From Lentisphaerota bacterium (GTDB taxonomy: Bacteria; Verrucomicrobiota; Lentisphaeria; Oligosphaerales; Oligosphaeraceae): DNA of 5,843 nt. The stretch is from assembly GCA_012800625.1 (NCBI GenBank), contig JAAZIY010000019.1:1-5843 (forward strand), written 5' to 3'. Shown one piece after another: positions 1-5,215 of this stretch. Within the stretch, counting starts at the first letter, position 1, and each line of letters begins with the position of its first letter. The translations under genes were made by a program, and so were the position numbers. Under the pieces are notes generated by a model. It was not told the origin of the DNA and did no database searches. It saw nothing but the letters and a program-made list of their open reading frames with translations.

Positions 1-232
1 TACTCAGGACTGCTGTAAGCCACCAGAGTGTGCCGCCGTCATAAAATAAGGTGGACAAAAACAGCAGGCTTAAAATGGCGTATAAGGGCAGGCTGCCGCC
101 TTGAATATGCATAAACTCCAGTTTGGGCGCCCAAAAATGCCGCCAGAAGGCGGCAAAACCGCGTCTCGAGCGCCGCCGGGAAGAGTGCTGGGAAACCCGT
201 TTCGTTTGCTGGACTGGCTGATCAGCTGACAT
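1..232 (-). CDS. Polytopic inner-membrane protein, N-terminal part only; possible Wzy/O-antigen-ligase-type protein
   Basis: This is an open frame of 77 codons running off the low-coordinate edge of the window, so only the N-terminus is seen. An in-frame TAA lies immediately before the ATG at 232, so that is the earliest possible start. The first 40 residues are strongly basic (RRRSRRG around 19-25, a cytoplasmic positive-inside signature). A membrane segment follows at about residues 48-64 (LPLYAILSLLFLSTLFY), then GGTLWWLTAVLS, which looks like the start of a second helix. A short loop with GG and Trp after the first helix is often seen in O-antigen ligase/polymerase-like proteins, and such a gene is common after a Wzz/kinase gene. 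That assignment is inference from layout and very little sequence. No Shine-Dalgarno is visible before ATG 232; an internal ATG at 112 has GGAG three bases upstream and could be an alternative start. The gene is probably co-transcribed with the kinase gene 80 bases upstream, since no terminator lies between them. Confidence 0.5.
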   Translation of the reverse strand, partial: MSADQPVQQTKRVSQHSSRRRSRRGFAAFWRHFWAPKLEFMHIQGGSLPLYAILSLLFLSTLFYDGGTLWWLTAVLS

Positions 233-247
233 TTAAACCACTAAGGT

Positions 248-302
248 ACACGAAGGGGGAGGGCACGAAGGGACACGAAGGCACACTAAGACACACTAAA
301 AA
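248..302 (+). repeat. Degenerate 10-bp-period tandem repeat, copy 1 (ACACGAAggg/ACACTAAgac)
   Basis: The plus strand reads as 10-base units: ACACGAAGGG at 248-257, then after a 5-base insertion GCACGAAGGG (263), ACACGAAGGC (273), ACACTAAGAC (283) and ACACTAAAAA (293). It fills most of the gap between the kinase stop codon and the next gene. The same unit and the same exact period occur at 2529-2558 and 3751-3780. It encodes no protein and I see no CRISPR-like spacers. Confidence 0.8.
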
Positions 303-312
303 GGGAGCGGAA

Positions 313-2457
313 TTACTTATTCTTGGCTTTGTTATTTTCGCTAGAGCCGTATCCGTAGCCATATCCATATCCGTAGCCATAGCCGTACTTATCCGAATAG
401 TACTTGTAGGCGTTTTTGGGCACATTCACGTTGTTGGCGATAAGGCCGGCCAGGTTGATATTGACTTGGCTGAGGCGGTCACGCAGGCTGCGCAGCGCCG
501 GTCTAGTAACTTTGAACAGGCGCGTAGTCAAGACCACCGGCACTGCCAGGCTGGCAATGATCAAGGTATCTGACACCGCCAGGATGGGGGCAGTATCAAT
601 GATGACCAGATCGTACTGCGCCGTGGCCTCGGCCAGTATTTCCTGCAGGCCGCCGCTGCTCAAAAGCTCGTTGGGATTTGGCGGCACCGGGCCGGACAGT
701 GCCAAGTCCAAGTTGAACTGTTCTAGTCTCAGCACCACGTCGGAGAGCTTGCAGTCGCCCACCAGGACATTGCTGATACCCCTGTGCTTGCGCCCTTGAT
801 CCAGATACGGCTCCATTAGCTTGTCCAGGCGTGGCTTGCGCAGGTCCAGGCCCATAAGCAGCACCTTTTTCTTGTCGCGCGCAAAGCTGCGCGCCAGGTT
901 AAGCGCAATAAAGGTCTTGCCGTCCTTGGGCAGAGGGCTGCTGATGGCCAGGGTTTTGCTGCCCTTGGTGAGCATGGAAAGATTGAGGCTGGTGCGGATA
1001 TTGCGGAAAACCTCGTCTATCATGGCGTCACCCTGGCTCTTCAACAGCTCCAGCTCGTCTTGCTCAAACAGAGGCACATGGCCAAAAAAGGGCAGCTTGT
1101 GGTTGAAGATGGCATTCACCTCTTCAACGCTGCTGATCTTGTTGTTAACTGAGCCGAGAATGTAAGATAGCGCCGCGGCGGCGGCCACACCAAGCAGCAA
1201 AGCCAGCTTGAAAACTTTGAAAGGGTCGGGGAAAAATGCGGCTTCGGCACGGAAGGCCGGCGAGACCAGGAAGATAGAAGAGGTGTCAACGCTGGTGGCG
1301 GCATTGGATATCTTGATCTCGTTGATGCGGTTGACCAGCATGCTGTAGGTGTTGTCTAGCGAGGTTAAGGCGGTTTCGTGCATACGGTAGTCCGCCGATA
1401 TCTTGTCTAACTCAGTGAGCTGAGCGCGCAGAACGGCGATTTGCTCATCGAGCAGCTCGCGTCTTTTTTTGGAGCGCTTGTAGCGCAGCTCTAGTCCGTC
1501 TATGCTGGTGTCTACCTCGGCCTCCTGCGCCTCCTTCAGCATCTGGCTTACTTCGCGGTGCGTTTTCACCGCGGTGTGCGCCTCGTTGTACTGCGAGAGC
1601 AGGGCGGGCAGAGTGGTCTCATGGGTGAAGTAGAGCATCTTCAGCGAGCCTAGACTGCCGCCGGCATCGCTGCCCAGCGGGATCAGATAGGGCATTAGAC
1701 GCACGGCATTGGCCCGGTTTTCACGTATGGAATCGAGCGTGCTGGCCAGCTCGGTCTCGTCAAGCCGCGCCTCGTTGGCGATGTTATTGAGCGAGTTGAT
1801 CTGGCTGACGATGGCAGCATAGTTTTCGCTGAAGTTGAATATCTGGTGTTCCTCCTTGAACTTGAGCATGTCGTTCATGGCTAGCTCGCGCGACTTGCGC
1901 AGCTCTTCCATCTGATCTCGCAGCAGGTTCATGCCGGTGTAGGTGATCTCGACTTTGCGGCTGCGCACCGAATCGAGATAGACCTCGGCGATGGAATTGG
2001 CCATTTTGGCGGCCACATCCGGGTTGGCCGACTCGACGGCCAGGTCCACCAGCATGGTGCCAGGCACGCGCTTCACTATGGGGCCGCGGTAGCTTTCCTT
2101 GACGCCGCTGAGCTGATTGGCCTTCTTCAATATCTCGCTGCTCTTCATCAGGAGCATCTGCGTGTTGATAAAGGTCTCGCCGGACTGGTAGTTGGGGTCC
2201 ATCACCCCTCGTATGTCAGTCACCTTCAAGTCCTGGCTATTGACGTGTAGCTGCGCCTTTGAGCTGAACAAGGGCACCGTGGTTTTCAGATAAATCACCC
2301 CGCCTATCAAAAACAGCACTATGGCCAGGAGGTCCAGCCAGAGATAGGGCCGCACATAAGTCGAGTAGGCGTCGAAAACCAAGTGCAATATATTGTCCTG
2401 CTCGCTTTCAGAACCGGGTATGCCAGTTAAATTGCCAGTGTTGGGCGGATTTTCCAT
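313..2457 (-). CDS. Wzc-like polysaccharide copolymerase: Wzz domain fused to a BY-type tyrosine kinase
   Basis: This 714-residue inner-membrane protein is predicted to control polymer chain length and, through cyclic tyrosine autophosphorylation, assembly of the export machine. The N-terminal Wzz module has a first membrane helix at about 41-58, a long periplasmic region with coiled-coil stretches (about 175-385), a Pro-Asp-Pro motif (410-412) and a second helix at about 414-435. The cytoplasmic kinase module begins with an E-x2-R-x2-R motif (E482, R485, R488), which drives oligomerisation in this family. Then come Walker A PKDGKT (510-515), Walker A' G-L-D-L-R-K-P (536-542), PPNPNELL (592-599) and Walker B VIIDTAP (618-624). 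The first Walker A' acidic residue, usually Asp, is Gly536. The tail from 684 has ten tyrosines, including seven Tyr-Gly repeats (691-704), the expected autophosphorylation cluster. The length is typical of the fused Gram-negative type. The ATG has no evident Shine-Dalgarno. The gene lies 112 bases after the OPX gene with no terminator between. Confidence 0.94.
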   Translation of the reverse strand: MENPPNTGNLTGIPGSESEQDNILHLVFDAYSTYVRPYLWLDLLAIVLFLIGGVIYLKTTVPLFSSKAQLHVNSQDLKVTDIRGVMDPNYQSGETFINTQMLLMKSSEILKKANQLSGVKESYRGPIVKRVPGTMLVDLAVESANPDVAAKMANSIAEVYLDSVRSRKVEITYTGMNLLRDQMEELRKSRELAMNDMLKFKEEHQIFNFSENYAAIVSQINSLNNIANEARLDETELASTLDSIRENRANAVRLMPYLIPLGSDAGGSLGSLKMLYFTHETTLPALLSQYNEAHTAVKTHREVSQMLKEAQEAEVDTSIDGLELRYKRSKKRRELLDEQIAVLRAQLTELDKISADYRMHETALTSLDNTYSMLVNRINEIKISNAATSVDTSSIFLVSPAFRAEAAFFPDPFKVFKLALLLGVAAAAALSYILGSVNNKISSVEEVNAIFNHKLPFFGHVPLFEQDELELLKSQGDAMIDEVFRNIRTSLNLSMLTKGSKTLAISSPLPKDGKTFIALNLARSFARDKKKVLLMGLDLRKPRLDKLMEPYLDQGRKHRGISNVLVGDCKLSDVVLRLEQFNLDLALSGPVPPNPNELLSSGGLQEILAEATAQYDLVIIDTAPILAVSDTLIIASLAVPVVLTTRLFKVTRPALRSLRDRLSQVNINLAGLIANNVNVPKNAYKYYSDKYGYGYGYGYGYGYGSSENNKAKNK
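346..387 (-). repeat. (Tyr-Gly)7 coding repeat in the kinase C-terminal tail
   Basis: Seven consecutive Tyr-Gly codon pairs form a 42-base stretch with a 6-base period. Both TAT and TAC are used for Tyr and both GGC and GGA for Gly, in no fixed order. The peptide is therefore conserved more strictly than the DNA unit. BY-kinases carry a tyrosine cluster at this position that is phosphorylated between subunits; the pure alternation with glycine is a tidy version of it. Confidence 0.9.
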
Positions 2458-2460
2458 GTT

Positions 2461-2486
2461 CAGTCTTTAGTGTCAGTCTTCAGTTA
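2461..2486 (-). repeat. 13-base tandem duplication in the leader of the kinase gene
   Basis: Two adjacent plus-strand units, CAGTCTTTAGTGT (2461-2473) and CAGTCTTCAGTTA (2474-2486), match at 10 of 13 positions. On the coding strand the unit nearest the ATG contains ACACTAAAGA, identical to the last unit of the 10-bp repeat at 2529-2538. The start codon at 2457 directly follows this repeat, and no purine-rich ribosome binding site is seen in it. Confidence 0.6.
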
Positions 2487-2495
2487 CGGATATTG

Positions 2496-2523
2496 GCTAT
2501 ATTCTAAGCAACTTTGGCCACAA
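2496..2523 (-). promoter_or_regulatory. Weak candidate sigma70-type promoter ahead of the kinase gene
   Basis: On the minus strand TTGTGG (2523-2518) and TATAGC (2501-2496) are separated by 16 bases. Both boxes deviate from consensus. The kinase gene may simply be read through from the OPX gene, because no terminator was found after the OPX stop codon. Confidence 0.22.
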
Positions 2524-2528
2524 GGACA

Positions 2529-2558
2529 TCTTTAGTGTGCCATCGTGTCTATTCGTGT
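2529..2558 (-). repeat. Degenerate 10-bp-period tandem repeat, copy 2
   Basis: On the minus strand there are three exact-period units, ACACGAATAG, ACACGATGGC and ACACTAAAGA. They lie between the OPX stop codon and the kinase start. The orientation is opposite to the copies at 248-302 and 3751-3780, so this copy is sense relative to the genes. Confidence 0.8.
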
Positions 2559-2569
2559 CCTCTTCCGGT

Positions 2570-3661
2570 TTACCAGAAGGACTCCTGTACGAAGATAATA
2601 TCCCCTTTTTGCAGTTCGAGGTCATCGGCCAGTTTTTTCGGGCTTTTATACATTTTCGCCAGATTCAGCCGGATTATTTCCAGGCCGCGTATGAGCAAGA
2701 CTTCTTTTTCCTTGGCGATGCCGGTGAATCCTCCCGCCATGAAGATAGCGCGGCTGACGGTCACCTTCAGGTTTAGCGGCAGAGTCAAAGGCCCGGGCGT
2801 ATTGACCTGCCCGAGTACGAATATCTGCTCGGCATTGCGCACCACCACATAGTCGCCAGGCTGTATCTTTACGTCGTTCTGGTAATTGCTGTCAATGATC
2901 TCAGTCAGGGAGACGCTGATGGTCTCGCGGCTGCCCGCGGCATTGGCGCGCAGTATCTGTATCTGCTCGGCGTCGGCACCCAGGGCCAGGCTGCCGGCAC
3001 GCACCAAAAGTTCAGAGCACAGGGGCGGGCGCTGCGTGTCAATGTAGTACACTCCAGGGCTGCCTACCAGTCCGGAGACGTAGACCGGTGGGGCCTTGGG
3101 CACGATCAGCGTGTCCTCGGGTTGGAGCACAAACTCGTCTCCGCCGCTTTTCTGTGAGGCCAGGGCGGAGACGTCTATGGGCATTCTGGTCAGTGTTTTG
3201 CTTGCCTGGTTGCGTCGCAGCACGGCCACATTGGTCAGGTCGGCGCTTTCGCTAAAGCCGCCTGCTGCGCTGATGGCCTGCAATGCAGTCATCTGGCTAT
3301 AGTTGGGCAGCTCGAGGGACATGCCGGAGTTGTTCACTTCGCCCAGTATATACACGGTGCGTGGCGCCCAGCTGGAGACAAATACGTCAACATGCGGATT
3401 GCTCACCTGCGAGCTAATGCATTCGCTTATTTGTTTGGCTATGTCTCGCGTGCTGCGCCCCGCTGCTTCGATTAGGCCGCAGTGCGGAAAGCTGAAGCAG
3501 CCGTCCTCCTCGACTCGCACAGTGATATTAAGCTCGTCAACCCGAAACACGTTTACTTGCAAAACGTCCCCAGGGCGCAGGGTAGCCACTTCATAGGCCT
3601 CCTGGGCAGGGGCAAACAAGGCAATAAAAAGCAAACAAAATGACAATAGATATCTTTTCAC
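2570..3661 (-). CDS. Outer-membrane polysaccharide export (OPX, Wza-family) protein lacking the C-terminal helix
   Basis: This is the predicted periplasmic conduit that carries polymer from the inner-membrane copolymerase to the outer membrane. I place the start at the GTG at 3661 (363 residues). It has GGGA five to six bases upstream and opens directly into a signal peptide, KRYLLSFCLLFIALFAPAQ (residues 2-20). An in-frame start at 3757 would add 32 residues translated partly from an intergenic repeat. Domains: Poly_export (about 23-96, with LRPGDVLQVNVF at 28-39), then three SLBB repeats starting near VYILGEV (103), VYVSGLV (193) and IFVLGQV (280). Each SLBB ends in a PEDTLIV/PGDYVVV/KGDIIFV motif. 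The protein stops at VQESFW straight after the third SLBB. It has no C-terminal amphipathic helix as in E. coli Wza. The only cysteine in the signal region is residue 9, in the hydrophobic core, so it is not a lipobox. It therefore probably needs a separate outer-membrane pore; the beta-barrel gene just upstream is the obvious candidate. I see no convincing promoter in the leader. Confidence 0.93.
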   Translation of the reverse strand: MKRYLLSFCLLFIALFAPAQEAYEVATLRPGDVLQVNVFRVDELNITVRVEEDGCFSFPHCGLIEAAGRSTRDIAKQISECISSQVSNPHVDVFVSSWAPRTVYILGEVNNSGMSLELPNYSQMTALQAISAAGGFSESADLTNVAVLRRNQASKTLTRMPIDVSALASQKSGGDEFVLQPEDTLIVPKAPPVYVSGLVGSPGVYYIDTQRPPLCSELLVRAGSLALGADAEQIQILRANAAGSRETISVSLTEIIDSNYQNDVKIQPGDYVVVRNAEQIFVLGQVNTPGPLTLPLNLKVTVSRAIFMAGGFTGIAKEKEVLLIRGLEIIRLNLAKMYKSPKKLADDLELQKGDIIFVQESFW

Positions 3662-3718
3662 AAAAATTCCCGATACTTGAATAGTAATGAATCGTTTTTG
3701 GGCACCAGTACAGACTTC

Positions 3719-3753
3719 GTCCAAAAAAGGGGGGGCTGGCAGGTTTTTGGACA
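3719..3753. repeat. GTCCAAA...TTTGGACA palindromic element, copy A
   Basis: The plus strand has GTCCAAAAA at the left, CTGGCAGG in the centre-right and TTTTTGGACA at the right. The arms GTCCAAA/TTTGGAC are perfect inverted repeats. Copy B at 5811-5843 has the same arms, the same CTGGCAGG block and the same orientation. The 10-bp-period repeat begins within three bases of this element's right end, so the two may form one composite element. Confidence 0.7.
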
Positions 3754-3780
3754 CCAAGCCACACTAAGGCACAGCAAGTC
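3751..3780 (+). repeat. Degenerate 10-bp-period tandem repeat, copy 3
   Basis: Three exact-period plus-strand units, ACACCAAGCC, ACACTAAGGC and ACAGCAAGTC, overlap the right end of palindromic element copy A. This copy lies between the barrel terminator and the OPX gene. Confidence 0.7.
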
Positions 3781-3785
3781 GTTTT

Positions 3786-3834
3786 TGTCTAAAAGAGACA
3801 TTGCGGCTAGGGAGCATTTCTTGGCGCCCTAGTC
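3786..3834. other. Two small inverted repeats in the barrel-OPX intergenic region
   Basis: TGTCT-AAAAG-AGACA (3786-3800) is a perfect 5-bp hairpin with a 5-base loop. GGCTAGGG (3805-3812) pairs with CCCTAGTC (3827-3834) over 8 bp if one G-U is allowed, which holds only for plus-strand RNA; the CTAGGG/CCCTAG core is perfect on both strands. Neither is followed by a U-tract for either strand. The role is unknown: operators, folded leader RNA or remnants of repeat elements are all possible. Confidence 0.4.
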
Positions 3835-3840
3835 ATGAAG

Positions 3841-3882
3841 TAAAAGAGCCTGCGAAAATACGCTTGCGCTTCTCGCAGACTC
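3841..3882 (-). terminator. Rho-independent terminator after the beta-barrel gene
   Basis: In minus-strand RNA GAGUCUGCGA (3882-3873) pairs over all 10 positions, with one U-G wobble, with UCGCAGGCUC (3855-3846). UUUUA follows immediately (3845-3841). The wobble pair is valid only in minus-strand RNA (it would be a C-A mismatch on the plus strand), which supports the direction. It lies about 40 bases beyond the barrel stop codon. It separates the small-protein/barrel unit from the OPX/kinase unit, at least partly. Confidence 0.75.
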
Positions 3883-3924
3883 ATATAGCCGCAAACTTGC
3901 GTCCGCTTTCAGGTCTATCTCTGC

Positions 3925-5130
3925 TTAGAACTGCCAGCTGACACCCAGCGACACTTCGTTACTCTTGTAGTTGCTGTCGTCCTCATACTTGAAATGCGTC
4001 GTCGTATAGGTGTATCCGGCATTCAGGTGCAGTCTTTCACGTAATGCGTAGCTCAGGTTGAGGTCGTATTCAAACTGCTTGTGATCCCAGCTACTATTGC
4101 GCTCGTCTTTAAAGATAAAGCCGAGTTGCTGATGCAGGCGCAGCTTAGGATTCATTATCCACGTCATGCCCAGGTACGATTCATTGGTCTGACTAAGGCC
4201 GCGGGCCTCCAGTTCGAAGCTGTCCTCCGGCTTGTGCAAGAGCGAGAGGTGAAAAATAAGGTTGCTGAGTAGATTGTAGTTCATGCCCAGGCGGTAGTTG
4301 GCGCTGATCTTGTCATCACCGTTGCTGCCGCGTGAGCTGCCGCTTTTATAACGGCTGCGCGTGCCACCGGCCTCAGCAGTCATGTTAAGCTTGAGGGAAA
4401 CCTGGTAGTTGACAAATAGATTGAGGTAAATCTCCTCGAGATCATCATGCAGACGGCGGTTGCGGTAATCGGTTTGCTCATAACCCAGGCGCAGGCCGGC
4501 CTTGGTTTTGGGCGATAGCACATAGTAGGGTGCCAGGCTCAAGCCGTACTTGGCGTAGTTCTTGTCGTGGAACTCGCTACCCTTGTAATAACGGTAGTTA
4601 TAGTCGCCGGAGATGAGCATGCCGTAGCGCTCATGCGCGTTCAAGTCGTAGGCTGCCTGCAAAAAAGTGTCGAAGTACTTGGCGTAGCGCCGGTCAGAGC
4701 TGCTCAGGCTCTCATCCTTGTAAGTCACTCCGCCGCCCAGCATCAGGTTGCCCAGGGCCTGGTCGAAGTTGAAGTAGGGGCTTAGGTCTATGTCCGGCTC
4801 GGCACTGCGATTGCCATTGTGATAGTGGTTCCAGCCCAGCGAGCCGCCTATGCCGTAGGTCATATTGCTCAGGGTCTTGTAGACATCGATATTGACGTCA
4901 CTGTTGAATTCCCAGGCACTGTGGGACTTGGAGCGCGTGCCCTTGTTGATGTTGTCGTTGAATTTGACGGTCTCGGACAGTCCGATGGCAAAATTGTCCG
5001 GCAGTATCTTGGCACTTTCAAAAAAGTAGTCTTGCAAGGTGGAGGATGCTGCAAACAGCTTGCCTGGGACAAAGGCAAACAGACTCATCGCAATTACAGC
5101 ACGAAATAACAAGCTTCCTGGTTTTTTCAC
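3925..5130 (-). CDS. Outer-membrane beta-barrel protein, putative polysaccharide-export porin
   Basis: This is a 401-residue secreted protein. A basic N-terminus and hydrophobic core (about 9-22) end at KLFAA, a type I signal peptide with cleavage near residue 27. The rest alternates polar and aromatic/hydrophobic residues with turns rich in Asn, Asp, Gly and Ser. I count about 18 candidate transmembrane strands by eye, the last being NEVSLGVSWQF. The terminal Phe and alternating hydrophobics are the classic BAM targeting signal. The overall look fits the broad BBP2-type beta-barrel families often found in exopolysaccharide loci. I chose the GTG at 5130 because AGGGAG lies 8 bases upstream; the GTG at 5139 overlaps that ribosome binding site. 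No catalytic motif is visible, so it looks like a pore and not an enzyme. The neighbouring OPX protein lacks an outer-membrane helix, as in systems where a separate barrel completes the export channel; that pairing is inference. A strong terminator follows the gene. Other possibilities are an unrelated porin or a surface-adhesion barrel. Confidence 0.85.
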   Translation of the reverse strand: MKKPGSLLFRAVIAMSLFAFVPGKLFAASSTLQDYFFESAKILPDNFAIGLSETVKFNDNINKGTRSKSHSAWEFNSDVNIDVYKTLSNMTYGIGGSLGWNHYHNGNRSAEPDIDLSPYFNFDQALGNLMLGGGVTYKDESLSSSDRRYAKYFDTFLQAAYDLNAHERYGMLISGDYNYRYYKGSEFHDKNYAKYGLSLAPYYVLSPKTKAGLRLGYEQTDYRNRRLHDDLEEIYLNLFVNYQVSLKLNMTAEAGGTRSRYKSGSSRGSNGDDKISANYRLGMNYNLLSNLIFHLSLLHKPEDSFELEARGLSQTNESYLGMTWIMNPKLRLHQQLGFIFKDERNSSWDHKQFEYDLNLSYALRERLHLNAGYTYTTTHFKYEDDSNYKSNEVSLGVSWQF

Positions 5131-5138
5131 GTAAGCCA

Positions 5139-5144
5139 CTCCCT
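5139..5144 (-). promoter_or_regulatory. Ribosome binding site that fixes the barrel start
   Basis: AGGGAG on the minus strand lies 8 bases before the GTG at 5130. It overlaps the alternative in-frame GTG at 5139, which itself has no good site upstream. This argues for the shorter protein beginning at Lys-Lys-Pro. Confidence 0.65.
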
Positions 5145-5149
5145 GTTTC

Positions 5150-5206
5150 GCCGGAAAGCACTGTGAAGCGCCGGCATAATTGTTTTATTGTTTGTTGGAT
5201 TATGCC
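5150..5206 (-). promoter_or_regulatory. Two overlapping, mutually exclusive hairpins in the barrel-gene leader
   Basis: In minus-strand RNA the first hairpin pairs GGCAUAAU (5206-5199) with AUUAUGCC (5180-5173), a perfect 8-bp stem with an 18-base A-rich loop. The second begins inside the 3' arm of the first. It pairs GCCG (5175-5172) with CGGC (5153-5150), and inside that GCGCU with AGUGC around a UCAC loop, with a UUUC bulge. The two share GCC at 5175-5173, so they cannot both form completely. The second ends six bases before the AGGGAG site. Neither is followed by a U-run, so they are not simple terminators. A role in setting barrel translation, RNA processing or stability relative to the small upstream gene is possible but unproven. 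Confidence 0.4.
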
Positions 5207-5215
5207 TTTGGCGTA

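Noticed and set aside
248..302. Possible CRISPR array
   Set aside because: Units are contiguous, 10 bases long and without spacers, and no cas genes are present.
222..425. Minus-strand 67-residue frame at the end of the kinase gene
   Set aside because: It is out of frame with the Tyr-Gly repeat and the ACACGAA repeat (hence its Met/Asp/Thr-rich start), so it reflects repeats and not a gene.
416..1165. Plus-strand frames of 127 and 114 residues opposite the kinase gene
   Set aside because: Both lie entirely antisense to a well-supported kinase domain and have compositions typical of reverse-complement shadows.
2514..2852. Plus-strand 112-residue frame across the OPX stop codon
   Set aside because: It begins in the intergenic 10-bp repeat and runs antisense through the third SLBB domain; no family resemblance.
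3602..3661. Lipoprotein signal on the OPX protein
   Set aside because: Cys9 lies inside the hydrophobic core with no lipobox spacing; the signal looks like type I with cleavage after Ala-Gln near residue 20.
3662..3720. Promoter for the OPX gene
   Set aside because: TACTAT is present on the minus strand, but no reasonable -35 box lies 15-19 bases upstream, so I did not call it.
3662..3757. Longer OPX reading frame from the start at 3757
   Set aside because: The extra 32 residues come partly from palindromic repeat copy A and put a non-secretory stretch ahead of a clear signal peptide; the GTG at 3661 fits better.
4567..4785. Plus-strand 72-residue frame opposite the barrel gene
   Set aside because: It is a shadow of the barrel coding strand, with low-complexity Val/Ala composition, no ribosome binding site and no independent signals.
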